From assembly GCF_004346205.1 (NCBI RefSeq), contig NZ_SMAM01000002.1:124001-188000 (forward strand): a stretch of DNA of 64,000 nt, read 5' to 3'. This DNA comes from Bibersteinia trehalosi. Its GTDB lineage: Bacteria; Pseudomonadota; Gammaproteobacteria; Enterobacterales; Pasteurellaceae. The notes below the pieces were generated by a model. It worked only from the letters and a program-made list of their open reading frames with translations, was not told the DNA's origin and made no database searches. Within the stretch, counting starts at the first letter, position 1. Every line of letters starts with the position of its first letter. This document shows, in pieces, positions 1 through 13,868 of the stretch. A program made the translations under genes and the position numbers.

Positions 1-870
1 GAACTCCTCTGGGCCATCTGTTTCGCCTTCTAAACGAGGCCCTGTTAGCCAGGTATTGTAAGCGGTTAATTTTGCCCCTACAGCACTACGCGCCAACATT
101 GTGATTAACACATCAACCTCTTGGAAAGTGGGCGCAATACGCTCCATTCCCATCACTGCAATATGCGTTTTTGGCACGGTGGTTGCCATACGTAAGTTAC
201 CTTCGTTAGTCACTAAACAGACAGAACCTGTTTCTGGCACAGCGAAGTTACAGCCAGAAACACCAATATCTGCTTCTAAAAAATCTTCACGGATTTTTTG
301 ACGAACGAAAGCCGTCATCTCTTCTGGCGTTTCTGAACCCTCATAACCCAACACATCGTGCATTTCTTGACGAATCTTATAGCGATCTTTATGAATTGCT
401 GGCACAACAATATGTGATGGTTTATCTCCCACGATTTGTAGCAAGTATTCACCCAAATCAGTTTCCACAACTTTAATGCCTTCTGCTTCTAACACGTGGT
501 TCATCCCGATCTCTTCGGTCACCATGGATTTCGATTTTACAATTTTCTTGGCATTTTTCTCTTTTGCTACTTGCTTGATGTAGTTAGTCGCATCTTCTGC
601 GGTTTCTGCAAAGAATACTTTCCCGCCATTTTGGGTCACTTTTTCACTTAATTGGTAAAGATATGCATCAAGATTGGCTAAAACGTGGTTACGAATTGCT
701 TTTGCATCATCACGCCACTCTTCCCAATTACCCAATTCATCAACCATACGCTGACGGTTTGCTCCGATAGTCTCTTGTGCTTTAACCAATGCCTTACGTA
801 CGCCAGCATCATTGACTTGTTTCTCAATACGCGCTTTAAATGGTAGGGTGTTTGTTTGTAAATAAGACAT
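1..870 (-). CDS. lutB: LutB/LldF-type lactate utilisation iron-sulphur protein (3' part missing)
   Basis: The start codon is at 870 and the frame stays open to base 1, giving the first 290 residues; the C-terminal part lies outside the window. The visible part is the LUD-type domain of the LutB/YkgF family, with stretches such as KSKSMVTEEIGMN and GVSGCNFAVPETGSVCLVTNEGN that fit it. LutB acts with LutA and LutC in oxidising L-lactate to pyruvate in the cytoplasm. The ferredoxin-like cysteine clusters expected near the C-terminus are not in view. It begins one base after the lutA stop, so the two are translationally linked. Family assignment is firm; the exact substrate is inferred from the lactate permease gene next door. 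Confidence 0.9.
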   Translation of the reverse strand, partial: MSYLQTNTLPFKARIEKQVNDAGVRKALVKAQETIGANRQRMVDELGNWEEWRDDAKAIRNHVLANLDAYLYQLSEKVTQNGGKVFFAETAEDATNYIKQVAKEKNAKKIVKSKSMVTEEIGMNHVLEAEGIKVVETDLGEYLLQIVGDKPSHIVVPAIHKDRYKIRQEMHDVLGYEGSETPEEMTAFVRQKIREDFLEADIGVSGCNFAVPETGSVCLVTNEGNLRMATTVPKTHIAVMGMERIAPTFQEVDVLITMLARSAVGAKLTAYNTWLTGPRLEGETDGPEEF

Positions 871-871
871 A

Positions 872-1603
872 TTATTTCTCCCCTTGCATTAAAACTTCAG
901 CGATATGCATCACTTTTATATCTTTGCCTTCACGGCTTAAACGTCCACCAATGTTCATTAAGCAGCTCACGTCCGCACCAATTAAATAATCTGGTTGCTC
1001 TTCATCAATGTGCTCCACTTTCTCTTTTACCATCTCGCCCGAAATTTCAGCCATTTTGACTGAGAATGTGCCACCAAAACCACAGCAAGTTTGTTGGTTT
1101 TTAATTGGTAATAACTCTAAACCTTTCACGTGTTTTAGTAAGGTGATTGGTTCATCGACAATACCTAATTTGCGGAATAAACTACAAGAAGGATGATAAA
1201 CTGCTTTACCCGGCAAGTATGCCCCGACATCGCTAACACCGAGTTTATTTACGATAAAATCTGTGAGATCGTGAAAACGATCTGCCACTTTTTGTGCACG
1301 CGCTGCCCACTCTTTTTCACCAAAACGCTCAAAATGTTGTGGGTAAGTTTTAATTGCATAAACACAAGAACCTGCTGGGGCAACAATTGGGTAATCATTT
1401 GCCTCAAAAGTCTCCACCAAGTTTTTCATCCCTGGCAAAGCTTGTTTGGTATAGCCGCTATTAATAGCAGGCTGACCACAACACCCCTGTTTTTCAAGAA
1501 AAGTAATTTGGCAACCGAGTTTTTCGAGTAATAATACGGTATTTTTCGCCACTCCTGCTTTCATTACATCTGCAATACAGGTGACATAAAAATTCACGTT
1601 CAT
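872..1603 (-). CDS. lutA: LutA/LldE-type lactate utilisation (Fe-S)-binding protein
   Basis: A 243-residue protein of the CCG-domain family (YkgE/LutA). Two cysteine-rich CCG motifs are visible: GCCGQPA near residue 41 and TCCGFGG near residue 173, each preceded by a further conserved Cys region (HPSCSLFRKLG before the second). These repeats bind iron-sulphur or heterodisulphide-type centres in related enzymes. With LutB (and LutC, not seen here) it is thought to oxidise L-lactate. It lies upstream of lutB with a one-base gap and about 100 bases downstream of lctP, from which a hairpin terminator separates it. It may therefore have its own promoter or be read by partial read-through. Confidence 0.92.
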   Translation of the reverse strand: MNVNFYVTCIADVMKAGVAKNTVLLLEKLGCQITFLEKQGCCGQPAINSGYTKQALPGMKNLVETFEANDYPIVAPAGSCVYAIKTYPQHFERFGEKEWAARAQKVADRFHDLTDFIVNKLGVSDVGAYLPGKAVYHPSCSLFRKLGIVDEPITLLKHVKGLELLPIKNQQTCCGFGGTFSVKMAEISGEMVKEKVEHIDEEQPDYLIGADVSCLMNIGGRLSREGKDIKVMHIAEVLMQGEK

Positions 1604-1659
1604 AGGAACACTCCAACAATAATAAGAATTAAAATCAAATACTTACGCCCTAAAACGGC

Positions 1660-1690
1660 AAAAGGAAGCGTTTTCCGCTTCCTTTTTTAT
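1660..1690 (-). terminator. Rho-independent terminator between lctP and lutA
   Basis: GGAAGCG at 1664-1670 pairs with CGCTTCC at 1676-1682 around a five-base loop, with A-runs on one side and T-runs on the other. It lies 17 bases past the lctP stop. T-rich flanks exist in both directions, but only minus-strand genes are present here, so it most likely ends or attenuates lctP transcription. Confidence 0.75.
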
Positions 1691-1706
1691 TTACCAATAT
1701 CGTCTA

Positions 1707-3311
1707 TTATACATTATAGAAGATAGGGATAATCAAGTAGGCAACCAATGCAGCAATAACGCCATAAACAAACATTGGCACTGCTGTTTTCTTAATAATA
1801 TTACCTTCTTGTTTTTCGATACCAGTCACTGAACATACTGCAACAATATTATTCAAACACACCATGTTACCCATTGCACCACCTACAGATTGCAACGCAA
1901 GAATTAAGGTAACAGATAAGCCCACTTGTTGCGCTGTTGCATATTGTACGCCACCAAAGGTTAAGTTAGATACCGTATTAGAACCAGAGAAGAATGCGCC
2001 AATTGCACCTAGGAATGAGGCAAAAATAGTCCACGATTGCCCTGTGAATTCCGCAAAGCTTCTACCAATAGTTTGCACCATAGAATCGGCACCACCAATT
2101 AGCATCAATTTCACCATAATGATTGCACCAAGTAAGGCTAAGAATGGTTTTTTCACTTGGCTTAAACTTGAACCAAATACGCTTGCGACATTTTTACCAG
2201 ATACCTTGAATACTGGAACACAAAGTAACACAGTTACGATAAATGGAATCAATGATGGTACATAAAGGAGTTTATAGCCAGTACCAACAGAAGTGCCAAA
2301 AATCTCTTTTAAGGAGAAAATCAAGCCATAACTTAGATCAAATTTTGCAAAACCGATTGAACTTGCTAACCATGTAGTTGCATCATTCATCCAGCCTTTG
2401 AATGGAATTTGTTGAATACGAGTGATCACTAATAAACCGATCACTAATGCGGTAGGTAATAATGCTTTTGCTACTTCACCGGTTGTTACTGCATTGTCAT
2501 CAAGGTTATTTTCTGTTTTTGCTAAGCCAATACCTTTATTAGCAACAAATACAGATACTAATAAACCGATTGCACCAGCAACCAATGATGGGAATTCATA
2601 GTTGAATTGTGCGATTAAGAAATAAGGCACCACACAAGCAAATACACTAATGTAAATAAATACGATGTTTTGACGAATCTCTTTCCAAGATACAATTAAG
2701 CGTAGCGCCATTACTGGGATCACCACTGCGGCAAATGCGTGAATTAATGCCGTCATAGACCCAATTTCAAGCACCTGCTCAGCACTTAATGCACCGTTTT
2801 TCAGCAATGGATCCATACCAAACCATGTAGGTGTACCCACAGCACCGAAAGAAACAGGTACGGAGTTCATCACTAATGCCAACATAGCCACTTTAATCGG
2901 ATTAAAGCCTAAGCCAACCAAGATTGGTGCAGCAATAGCTGCTGGTGTACCAAACCCTGATGCCCCTTCAATCATAAACGCAAATGCCCAACCGATAATC
3001 ATCAATTGTGCCACAGGATTAGGGTTGATATTACCTAACCATTTGCGCATGGTATTGGTCGCGCCAGATACTTCTGAGAAACGGTTAAATAAAATTGCGC
3101 CGAAGATAATAGTAATTGGCGTTAATACATCACCTAAACCTGCAACAATGTTTGCCGCTACTAAAGTAAAATCGCTGCCAAAATAGGTTAACTGCAATAC
3201 AAAGATCAATGCGGCAGTTAAAGGTAACGCCACATAAGACGGTAACGCATTACGTTTTACCATTAAGAAAATGAGTAAAACGATTGGAAATACGCTCAAG
3301 AAAAGAGCCAT
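1707..3311 (-). CDS. lctP: L-lactate permease (LctP family)
   Basis: A 534-residue integral membrane protein that imports L-lactate (and often glycolate) with protons. Nearly the whole length is hydrophobic helices, beginning MALFLSVFPIVLLIFLMV. Family-typical stretches include IEGASGFGTPAAIAAPILVGLGF, PVSFGAVGTPTWFG, and a C-terminal FFSGSNTVSNLTFGGVQ. I chose the ATG at 3311 because AGGTG stands just upstream; the open frame continues 17 codons further up without a good ribosome site. The neighbouring lutAB genes explain what happens to the lactate. A GntR-type palindrome stands just upstream (3344-3354). Confidence 0.95.
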   Translation of the reverse strand: MALFLSVFPIVLLIFLMVKRNALPSYVALPLTAALIFVLQLTYFGSDFTLVAANIVAGLGDVLTPITIIFGAILFNRFSEVSGATNTMRKWLGNINPNPVAQLMIIGWAFAFMIEGASGFGTPAAIAAPILVGLGFNPIKVAMLALVMNSVPVSFGAVGTPTWFGMDPLLKNGALSAEQVLEIGSMTALIHAFAAVVIPVMALRLIVSWKEIRQNIVFIYISVFACVVPYFLIAQFNYEFPSLVAGAIGLLVSVFVANKGIGLAKTENNLDDNAVTTGEVAKALLPTALVIGLLVITRIQQIPFKGWMNDATTWLASSIGFAKFDLSYGLIFSLKEIFGTSVGTGYKLLYVPSLIPFIVTVLLCVPVFKVSGKNVASVFGSSLSQVKKPFLALLGAIIMVKLMLIGGADSMVQTIGRSFAEFTGQSWTIFASFLGAIGAFFSGSNTVSNLTFGGVQYATAQQVGLSVTLILALQSVGGAMGNMVCLNNIVAVCSVTGIEKQEGNIIKKTAVPMFVYGVIAALVAYLIIPIFYNV

Positions 3312-3343
3312 AGAACACCTCACAAATAAAATATGACCGAGAG

Positions 3344-3354
3344 TGGTCGGACAA
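3344..3354. promoter_or_regulatory. Candidate GntR/FadR-subfamily (LldR-like) operator upstream of lctP
   Basis: TGGTCGGACAA matches the FadR-subfamily pattern TNGTNNNACNA at every fixed position, 33 bases upstream of the lctP start. On the minus strand TTGTCC inside it could serve as a -35 element, with an AT-rich -10 region about 17 bases on. LldR-type regulators bind such sites in front of lactate genes. No lldR gene is in the window, so the link is inferred. Confidence 0.4.
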
Positions 3355-3431
3355 GGTGACATTCTACAGAGAAACCAGCAAAATGTAACCAGATTGTTAT
3401 TTTTTTGTGACTCAGTTCAAATTTTTTATTC

Positions 3432-3468
3432 AAAAAGTTTAAAAAAGAGACATTTTATTAAACTTTTT
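3432..3468 (-). terminator. Hairpin downstream of folA
   Basis: AAAAAGTTTAA (3432-3442) and TTAAACTTTTT (3458-3468) form a perfect 11-bp AT-rich stem with a 15-base loop, 20 bases past the folA stop and followed by more T-rich sequence on the minus strand. The low GC of the stem makes termination efficiency uncertain. Confidence 0.5.
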
Positions 3469-3487
3469 TATACTCTTAGTTACGTCT

Positions 3488-3982
3488 TTATACGCTTTTT
3501 CTTTCTAAACAAAGAAAACGGCAACGGTACGGGTTTTTCTCATCAATTTCACTCAATTGCTCACTAACCACCTGCCATTCATTTTCAGCGAATTCAAAGA
3601 AAGTATCCCCCTCAAGCCTAGCTTGAATTTCGGTTAAGTAGAGTTTCTCTGCCAATGGCATGGCTTGCTTAAACAACTCACCACCACCAATTAGCATAAT
3701 TTCATCACCTTTTGCATAATTTCCCGCAATTTCAAGCGCTTGTTGCAAGGAAGTTGCAACATGTGCACCTTCTACCAAAATGCCTGAGCGTGAAACAATG
3801 ATATTCGGACGCTTAGGCAATAAACGCCCTATAGATTCATAGGTTTTTCTCCCCATGATTACCGGTTTACCCAGTGTATTTTGACGAAACCAAGCAAGAT
3901 CAACAGGCAAATGCCACGGCATTGCATTATCTTTACCAATTACATGATTTTGGGTTCTTGCAACAATTATGCTAAGGTTCAT
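3488..3982 (-). CDS. folA: Dihydrofolate reductase
   Basis: A 164-residue enzyme that reduces dihydrofolate to tetrahydrofolate with NADPH in the cytoplasm. The N-terminus [26 protein letters not shown] is typical, with the catalytic acid at Asp28 (WHLPVDL) and the NADPH loop [10 protein letters not shown]. Length fits the family (about 160). A GTG one codon earlier is possible, but GGAGG is better spaced to the ATG at 3982. Its start overlaps the end of ycgL by 11 bases, indicating coupled translation. Confidence 0.96.
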   Translation of the reverse strand: MNLSIIVARTQNHVIGKDNAMPWHLPVDLAWFRQNTLGKPVIMGRKTYESIGRLLPKRPNIIVSRSGILVEGAHVATSLQQALEIAGNYAKGDEIMLIGGGELFKQAMPLAEKLYLTEIQARLEGDTFFEFAENEWQVVSEQLSEIDEKNPYRCRFLCLERKSV

Positions 3983-4262
3983 CACTCACCTCCTTTTTTT
4001 GCTGTGCAAGAAAACCTTCCAATAAATTTTCTGATGGTGGGGGCATTTGTAGATAAAACCCCTCTCGCGCGATTTTTTGTTGCACTTCTTGCTTATCAGC
4101 TCTGATTAAGGGTTTATCACCAGCCAAATTGAACAACATGACAAATTGTGGTTTACCAAACATCTCACGTAATGACAGAGGAACATCATCAAAGTGATCT
4201 CGCTTTGCCACATAAAGATACATTCCAGCTTTTTTAGGACTTTTATAAATTGCACATAACAT
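3972..4262 (-). CDS. ycgL: YcgL-family protein
   Basis: A 96-residue protein beginning [22 protein letters not shown], which matches the small, widespread gamma-proteobacterial YcgL family. Its biochemical role is not established. The ATG at 4262 is preceded by GAGGAAG inside the end of dnaB; the longer open frame (to 4304) overlaps dnaB and lacks support. It sits between dnaB (stop one base upstream of its start) and folA (11-base overlap), so the three genes form one transcription unit. Confidence 0.85.
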   Translation of the reverse strand: MLCAIYKSPKKAGMYLYVAKRDHFDDVPLSLREMFGKPQFVMLFNLAGDKPLIRADKQEVQQKIAREGFYLQMPPPSENLLEGFLAQQKKEVSDEP

Positions 4263-4263
4263 C

Positions 4264-5718
4264 TTAATCTTCCTCGTTATAGGCATTACCCGTATAGTTA
4301 TCAAATCGAGACCACTGCCCGTTAAATGTTAATGGCACACGTCCAATCGGGCCATTACGTTGTTTACCAATAATAATTTCGGCAATGCCTTTTTTCTCTG
4401 AGTTTTCGTGATACACCTCATCACGATAAATAAACATAATTAAGTCTGCATCTTGCTCAATAGAACCTGATTCCCTCAAATCAGAGTTTACTGGGCGTTT
4501 ATCTGCTCGCTGCTCCAAACTACGGTTAAGCTGCGAAAGGGCAACCACTGGCACTTCTAATTCTTTCGCTAATGCTTTAAGCGAACGAGAAATTTCAGCA
4601 ATTTCAAGTGTACGATTATCAGCAAACCCCGGTGCCCGCATTAATTGCAGATAGTCCACCATAATTAAGCTTAAGCCACCATTATCTTTATAGACTCGTC
4701 TAGCACGAGAGCGTAATTCTGTTGGAGTTAATCCTGAGCTGTCATCAATATAGATATTGGCCCGTTCTTGTAACATAGCAACCGTTGAGGCAATGCGAGC
4801 CATATCCTCTTCGTCTTCTAATTGCCCCGTTCGAATTTTGGTTTGATTTACTCGAGAAAGCGAGGCAAACATACGCATCATAATTTGCTCGGCAGGCATC
4901 TCAAGGCTGAAAATAAGTACAGGCTTATTCGGTACTTTTTTCACATTACCGTTTTCATCCGTCACCTCGATATCCAACATGGAGGCATTTTCACATAAAT
5001 TCATTGCAAAAGTGGTTTTACCCATTGATGGACGTGCCGCGACAATAATCAGATCGGAAGGTTGCAACCCTGCCGTGCGTTTGTCCAAATCAATAAAACC
5101 TGTTGAAACCCCAGTTACCCCACCGTTATTTTTACTATTAGATAACATTTCAATACGGCTTAATGTTTCCATTAAAATGCTATCAATTTTTTTCGGGCCT
5201 TCATCACTTGAGGTTCGTTTTTCTGCAATATGGAACACTGTTCGCTCGGCTTCATCTAATACGTCTTTTACCGTCATGCCTTTAGGACTATAGCTAATCT
5301 CGGCAATTTTATTACTTGCCGAAATTAACTCACGACGAATTGCACATTCACTGACAATATCCGCATAGGCAAGAATATTTGCCACACTCGGCGTGTTTTT
5401 CGATAGTTCGGCCAAATAAGCAAAACGCCCTGCATCTTCCAAAATGCCTTTATCTTTTAGCGCTTGATCAATGGTGAGTAAATCTATCGGCTGACCTTCT
5501 TTGGCAAGTTGTAACATTTGCGAAAAGATAAATTCATGTGTTTTATTATAAAAATCAGAGGGTTGAATACGCTCAGCAACACTATCTAAGGTTTCACTAT
5601 TAAGCATGATTCCGCCGAGAATCGCCTGCTCTGCTTCAATTGAATGTGGTGCAATATTGATTTGCTCGAACTTTTTGTCTGCCTCGCTTCGCTCTTTTTG
5701 CTGATTTGTTTGTGCCAT
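4264..5718 (-). CDS. dnaB: Replicative DNA helicase DnaB
   Basis: A 484-residue hexameric 5'-3' helicase that unwinds the replication fork. The N-terminal domain (about residues 20-125) begins with [15 protein letters not shown]. The RecA-like domain carries Walker A ARPSMGKT (228-235), a Walker B region [10 protein letters not shown], and [17 protein letters not shown] followed by [22 protein letters not shown]. Length and motifs are complete, and no intein or insertion is seen. It heads the dnaB-ycgL-folA group and is divergent from glnD across about 170 bases that include an uptake signal at 5801. Confidence 0.97.
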   Translation of the reverse strand: MAQTNQQKERSEADKKFEQINIAPHSIEAEQAILGGIMLNSETLDSVAERIQPSDFYNKTHEFIFSQMLQLAKEGQPIDLLTIDQALKDKGILEDAGRFAYLAELSKNTPSVANILAYADIVSECAIRRELISASNKIAEISYSPKGMTVKDVLDEAERTVFHIAEKRTSSDEGPKKIDSILMETLSRIEMLSNSKNNGGVTGVSTGFIDLDKRTAGLQPSDLIIVAARPSMGKTTFAMNLCENASMLDIEVTDENGNVKKVPNKPVLIFSLEMPAEQIMMRMFASLSRVNQTKIRTGQLEDEEDMARIASTVAMLQERANIYIDDSSGLTPTELRSRARRVYKDNGGLSLIMVDYLQLMRAPGFADNRTLEIAEISRSLKALAKELEVPVVALSQLNRSLEQRADKRPVNSDLRESGSIEQDADLIMFIYRDEVYHENSEKKGIAEIIIGKQRNGPIGRVPLTFNGQWSRFDNYTGNAYNEED

Positions 5719-5888
5719 TGACTTGCCCTAAACACGATTTGAAAAGTACGCTAGTTTAGCGGAAATCGCTAAAACTTTCAGTACGAAATCAATACTTTCT
5801 ACAAGCGGTAAAATTTTCATGATTTTTTACAAATTTTCGCCAACCATAGGGTAGAATACGATGAATTTATCGCTTATTTCGTTTTACT

Positions 5889-8476
5889 ATGCTTGACAGC
5901 CCAACGCTTAAGACGGCTTTAACCGCCTTTAATCAACAACAAAAGAACGCCTTTGCAAAGCAGGATATCTTCACCTTATTAACTGAACGTAGCCACTTTT
6001 ACGATGCATTACTTTCACAATTATGGCAACAATTTGCACTAGATAAGCGACAAGATCTCGCCTTAGTTGCCGTTGGTGGTTATGGGCGGCAAGAAATGTT
6101 CCCTTTATCCGATCTTGATATTTTGGTACTCACAGAAAAACCGTTAGATGAAATTACTCAACAGCATTTAAATGCGCTATTTAATCTACTTTGGGACAGT
6201 AAACTGCAGCTTGGGAGTGCGGTGCGAACTATTGAGGAATGCATAGAAATTGGACGACAAGAGCTCTCGGTCGCAAGCAATATGTTTGAAAGCCGATTTA
6301 TTTTAGGTAATAAATGTTTATGGCAAGCTTTAATGGCTCGAATTTTTCAAGATGATTTTTGGGCAATTCAACCCTTTTTCTATGCCAAAATGGTAGAACG
6401 AGATACACGCTATGCCCGTTACCACAATACTAGCTACAATCTTGAGCCTGATCTCAAACACAGTCCTGGTGGCTTACGTGACCTGCACCTCATTTCGTGG
6501 ATTATGCTGCGCCACTATGGCACTAATAATTTTGCCACATTAATGCAAAAAGGTATTTTTTATCCTGAAGAATTTCAAGAATTGCAACGAGCACAAAAAA
6601 CACTGTTTCGTATGCGGTTTGCGTTGCATTTACAATTAAAGCGTTACGATAACCGCTTACGTTTCGATCGCCAATTACAGCTCAGTGAACAGCTAGGGTT
6701 TGAAGGTGAAGGAAATGTTGCCGTGGAACACATGATGAAACAGTTTTTCCAAGCAACCCAATCTATTTCACAAATTAGTCGCCTCATTCTGGTTGCGTTT
6801 AAGCATAAAATCATTGAGCCTTTGCAGAAAAAAGGTGAAAAACAACCGCTTGATGAACTGTTTTTCCTACACAATGACCGTATTTCTACCTATCACCCCC
6901 ATTGTTTTATCACACAACCACATAAAGCACTCGATCTCTTTTTCTATCTAACCCAGTATCCGCAAGCAAAAATAGAAATAAACACCCTTCGCCAGTTGAG
7001 GCTTGCACTGAAAAAACAAACAACACCGCTTTGTTATAACGCACAGGCGCGTACAGCATTTATTCGGCTATTTTCACAAGCAAATGTTATCAGTCGTGCA
7101 ATTATACCGATGCACCAATTTGGCATGCTTACTGCTTATCTACCACAATGGTCTGCAATTGAAGGGTTAATGCAGTTTGACCTATTCCATATTTACACCG
7201 TAGATGAACATAGTGTTCGTGTGATGCTAAATTTAGAACAATTTCTGTTAGCAGAAAATCATGAGAAATTCCCATTGTGTTACAAACTGTTTCCTCGCTT
7301 ACCTAATAAGCCTCTGCTCTACCTTGCTGCGCTTTTCCATGATATTGCCAAGGGGCGCAAAGGAGATCATGCCGAAAATGGGGCAATAGATATGCGAGAG
7401 TTTGCCGCGTTACATGGCTTTAACCAAATAGAAATTGATTATATGGCATGGCTGGTTGAGCAGCATTTAACCATGTCAATTACTGCTCAACGACGTGATA
7501 TTCACGACCCCGAAGTGATTCAACAATTTGCAAAATTAGTAAAAAATCAGACCGCTTTAGATGCTTTAACCTGCTTAACTGTTGCAGATATTTATGCGAC
7601 CAATGAAAGCTTATGGAATGATTGGAAACGCACTCTCTTTGCGAAACTACATCAGCTTACTACCAGCCAACTGGCTCAAGGTGAAACATTACTCGATCAA
7701 CAACAATTGGTGCAACAGCATCGCCAAGAGGCACTCGAACAACTTAAATTGGTCCTTTCTCCGCAGCAACACCAGCTACTAGAACAGTTCTGGCAACATT
7801 GCCCTAAAAGTTATTTTATTCGTCATAACCCTACTCAATTAGTCTGGCATGCCCTGAGTTTAGTAACACAAGCAAAATTTGAACTGCCCAAATTGATGGT
7901 ACTAGTCAGTAATCAATATGCCCGAGGAGCTACGGAGATTTTCATTTATTGCGAAGATCAACCGCAGCTTTTTGCTCGTATAGCTCATATTCTCAGCCAG
8001 AAAAAAATCAGCATCCACGATGCACAAATCATCACCAGCAAAACGGGCTTAGTATTAGATAGCTTTATCGTCACGGAAAGTGATGGAAAACCATTAAATG
8101 AACTCCGTTGCCAACAAATACATTTAGCGCTTATTCAGACTTTAAGTCAGCCAACCAAACCATTTAAGGCATTAAAAAAACCGGTCAAATACCGTTCATT
8201 TAAAACTAAAACACGAGTTCGTTTTTTAGAATCAAGCCAACCCAACCAAACCACATTTGAGCTATTTACATTAGATAGAGATGGGTTATTAGCTAGCATC
8301 AGCTCTATTTTTAACCAACTTTCATTAAATTTACTCAATGCCAAAATTACGACAATCGGAGAACGCGTAGAAGATTTTTTTGTGATCAATAATCATGCTA
8401 AACAAACACTATCGAATGAAGAAAAAGAAAAATTAAAACAGCATTTATTACAAGAACTGGGTGGGGATATAACAGA

Positions 8477-8480
<4 letters not shown>
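5889..8480 (+). CDS. glnD: Bifunctional uridylyltransferase/uridylyl-removing enzyme GlnD
   Basis: An 863-residue nitrogen sensor that adds UMP to PII proteins when glutamine is low and removes it when glutamine is high. The nucleotidyltransferase motif GGYGRQEMFPLSDLDI is at residues 63-78, with DLD binding metal. The HD hydrolase motif LFHDIAKGRKGDH is near residue 485, and two C-terminal ACT domains (about 670-720 and 788-825) bind glutamine. The length is normal. The gene is divergent from dnaB, and its TGA overlaps the ATG of the next gene by four bases. No glnB or glnK is in the window. Confidence 0.96.
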
Positions 8481-11735
<3,255 letters not shown>

Positions 11736-11736
<1 letters not shown>

Positions 11737-12767
11737 TAGTTAAACCATTCAAAATCTAGCTGATTAGCTTGGATTTCATTAATATTTTTCTCAAAAAAGA
11801 GGACGTGACATTCTGCCTGTGTTGTCGGTCGCCAGTTATACCAGTTCTCATCATTTTTTTGATAAAAAGCAACCAGTTTTTTATTAAGCCCAGAAGCAAT
11901 ATGTACAATTGCTGTATCTGGTGAAATAACCCAATCTGCATATTTAATTAATTCAACCGTATCAAATATTGTTTGGGTATCTTCATACATAAAAATACCA
12001 TAACTATCTGATAGTAATGGTTTCAATATTGGGGTTATTTCTGGGTAAGTTAATAATACTAACTGTTTTTGGGGCTGTTTTACTCGAAACTCTGTAATAA
12101 AACGGCGTATATTTTCTAACAAAAATTTACGTGAATTTGCTGCACCAAAAAAGTTAATTGCAATATAATTATCTAGTTTTTTCTCTAAGATATATCTCTG
12201 TACTTTCTCTACACGCTCAGGATTAAAAGGCAGTTCATACGTTACATTAACATTATTAATACCACATAAACTTAATGCCTTATGGTAAATTTCTGAAAAG
12301 TGTAAATTATCTGTAATATTTAAATTAAACAACTGATAATTCTCTTTCTTATAGCCAATATAATATTTGGCATTAATACAACGTAATAAAAAGAGATCTC
12401 GATTACGCAATAAAACCGTAGGATCTATAACTGTGTCGTAGTGAAAATTCATTAATTCTCTACTTAATAACCAATGATCTTTAAACCCTCTAGAAGGTAA
12501 TAGGTGGATATTATTAATATAGGGGTTGTCCATAAACAACATTTGGTTTTTAGGCGTACATACCACCCCAATTTCGATATGAGGATTAAATCGTTTAATC
12601 TCTCGATATACAAAAGAGCTAACCACAAAATCACCAATTTTGCCATCTTTACGCAAAAACAGTATTTTTTTAGGTTTAATCTGCCCATTTACATTCTGTG
12701 TTTGCTTATCTAACAGCATTTTGCCAAGAGCAAGACGAATTTTTTGGAGTATTTGTTTAATTTTCAT
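11736..12767 (-). CDS. Glycosyltransferase family 9 (heptosyltransferase-like) protein
   Basis: A 343-residue protein with the layout of lipopolysaccharide heptosyltransferases: an N-terminal [20 protein letters not shown] element (family pattern R-x-D-x-IGD near residue 35-50) and a C-terminal donor site [25 protein letters not shown]. The expected action is transfer of heptose or another sugar to core oligosaccharide at the inner face of the inner membrane; which acceptor cannot be told. I placed the start at the ATG at 12767, not the longer frame to 12797. It overlaps the upstream gene by about 11 bases and anmK by one. It is strongly AT-rich compared with anmK and murQ, a common sign of horizontally exchanged glycan genes. 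Confidence 0.75.
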
Positions 12768-13800
12768 TTGGTAATAAAATTGGCTGATAAGGTTCAATAT
12801 TTAATACATAATTAATCCAATTAGAAAAACTGTATTTTTTCTTTATGCTAGGATCAAGCTCTACATAAGGTTTTGTTAAAAATGCTTCTAGTTCATCAAA
12901 GTTATTGTCTAAAACAAACATATTATTTGGGTGATAAAAGTCATAATATTTAATATTTTTATTCGTTGTAATTAATTTCTTACCGTAACCTAATGCTTCA
13001 AACACCCGAAAAGAGCAGCCTGAATGTTGTGCAATCACAAAATCTAAAATGCAATGGCATTGTTTTGCTAATGCTATATTTTCTGAAAAAGGCTTAATTT
13101 CAGACAACGGCAATAAATTGACATTGCTTGGATAAATATCACGGCATTTATGTATATCCTGACAAACTATTTGAATATCTAGATTAATTTTATGTTCTTG
13201 AGCATATAGAGCAAAATTGACTATTTCATTTTGCCGAGAAGTATTATGTCCACCAATAAAATATAATTTACCATTATCTTGTATTTGTATTTCATCTTCA
13301 TAATCAAAATAAAAATTCGTTGTTGGATAGAGGTTATAAAACAACTCATTATATTTAAGATCATTAGAATCAAATACATAACAGCGGTCAAAATATTTTA
13401 AGTTTTCCATTGCTTTAGGATAACGAGTCAAACTGTCCCATTGATAATTTATCATACCGTTACCCTTTGTTATTTCCTTAATTTTAAGAATTATTTCTGG
13501 AGAAAACCCCTGCATAAGAAAAAAAAGAGAATAATCTATTTTCTGATTAATCTTTCCCTGCAAATTACGGAAATAGACCTCGCACTCAAACTTCCGCTTA
13601 GCTTCTTTCTCTTTTAAGATATTTTTACGAAAATTAACTTTGATTCGATCCCATAATGTAGGATATTTAAATCCTTCTCCTTTTTCATTATAGGGGCAAA
13701 GTAAAATAACATTGAAACCACAAGCAATAAGATTTCTTTCTAAAAGCCTAGAAATCCCTAAATTGGTTGAAATACACAATAATATTGTTTTCTTGCTCAC
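12757..13800 (-). CDS. Probable lipopolysaccharide-type glycosyltransferase
   Basis: A 347-residue protein starting at a GTG with AAGGAG eight bases upstream. The C-terminal third holds a GT-B-type donor-site pattern, HSGCSFRVFEALGYGKKLITTNKNIKYYDFY, in which the Glu before the Ala-Leu-Gly is the usual nucleotide-sugar contact. The central LYFIGGHNTSRQNEIVNF resembles the linker region of CgeB/WaaB-like transferases. The N-terminal half is poorly conserved, as expected for acceptor-binding domains. There is no signal peptide. It is the first gene of the minus-strand run (this gene, GT9, anmK, murQ) and is divergent from the second GT9 gene. The sugar and acceptor are unknown. Confidence 0.65.
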   Translation of the reverse strand: MSKKTILLCISTNLGISRLLERNLIACGFNVILLCPYNEKGEGFKYPTLWDRIKVNFRKNILKEKEAKRKFECEVYFRNLQGKINQKIDYSLFFLMQGFSPEIILKIKEITKGNGMINYQWDSLTRYPKAMENLKYFDRCYVFDSNDLKYNELFYNLYPTTNFYFDYEDEIQIQDNGKLYFIGGHNTSRQNEIVNFALYAQEHKINLDIQIVCQDIHKCRDIYPSNVNLLPLSEIKPFSENIALAKQCHCILDFVIAQHSGCSFRVFEALGYGKKLITTNKNIKYYDFYHPNNMFVLDNNFDELEAFLTKPYVELDPSIKKKYSFSNWINYVLNIEPYQPILLPNEN

Positions 13801-13823
13801 AATTTCTCCTTATTAATTTTCAT

Positions 13824-13859
13824 AAAATAGTGCTATAATTTTCTAAACAATACTATTTT
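13824..13859 (+). promoter_or_regulatory. Extended -10 promoter between the divergent glycosyltransferase genes
   Basis: TGCTATAAT (hexamer at 13834-13839) is an extended -10 element pointing to the plus-strand GT9 gene; no good -35 is seen. AAAATAGT (13824-13831) and ACTATTTT (13852-13859) form an inverted repeat around it, either an operator or a leader hairpin. Confidence 0.5.
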
Positions 13860-13868
13860 TTGAGCATC

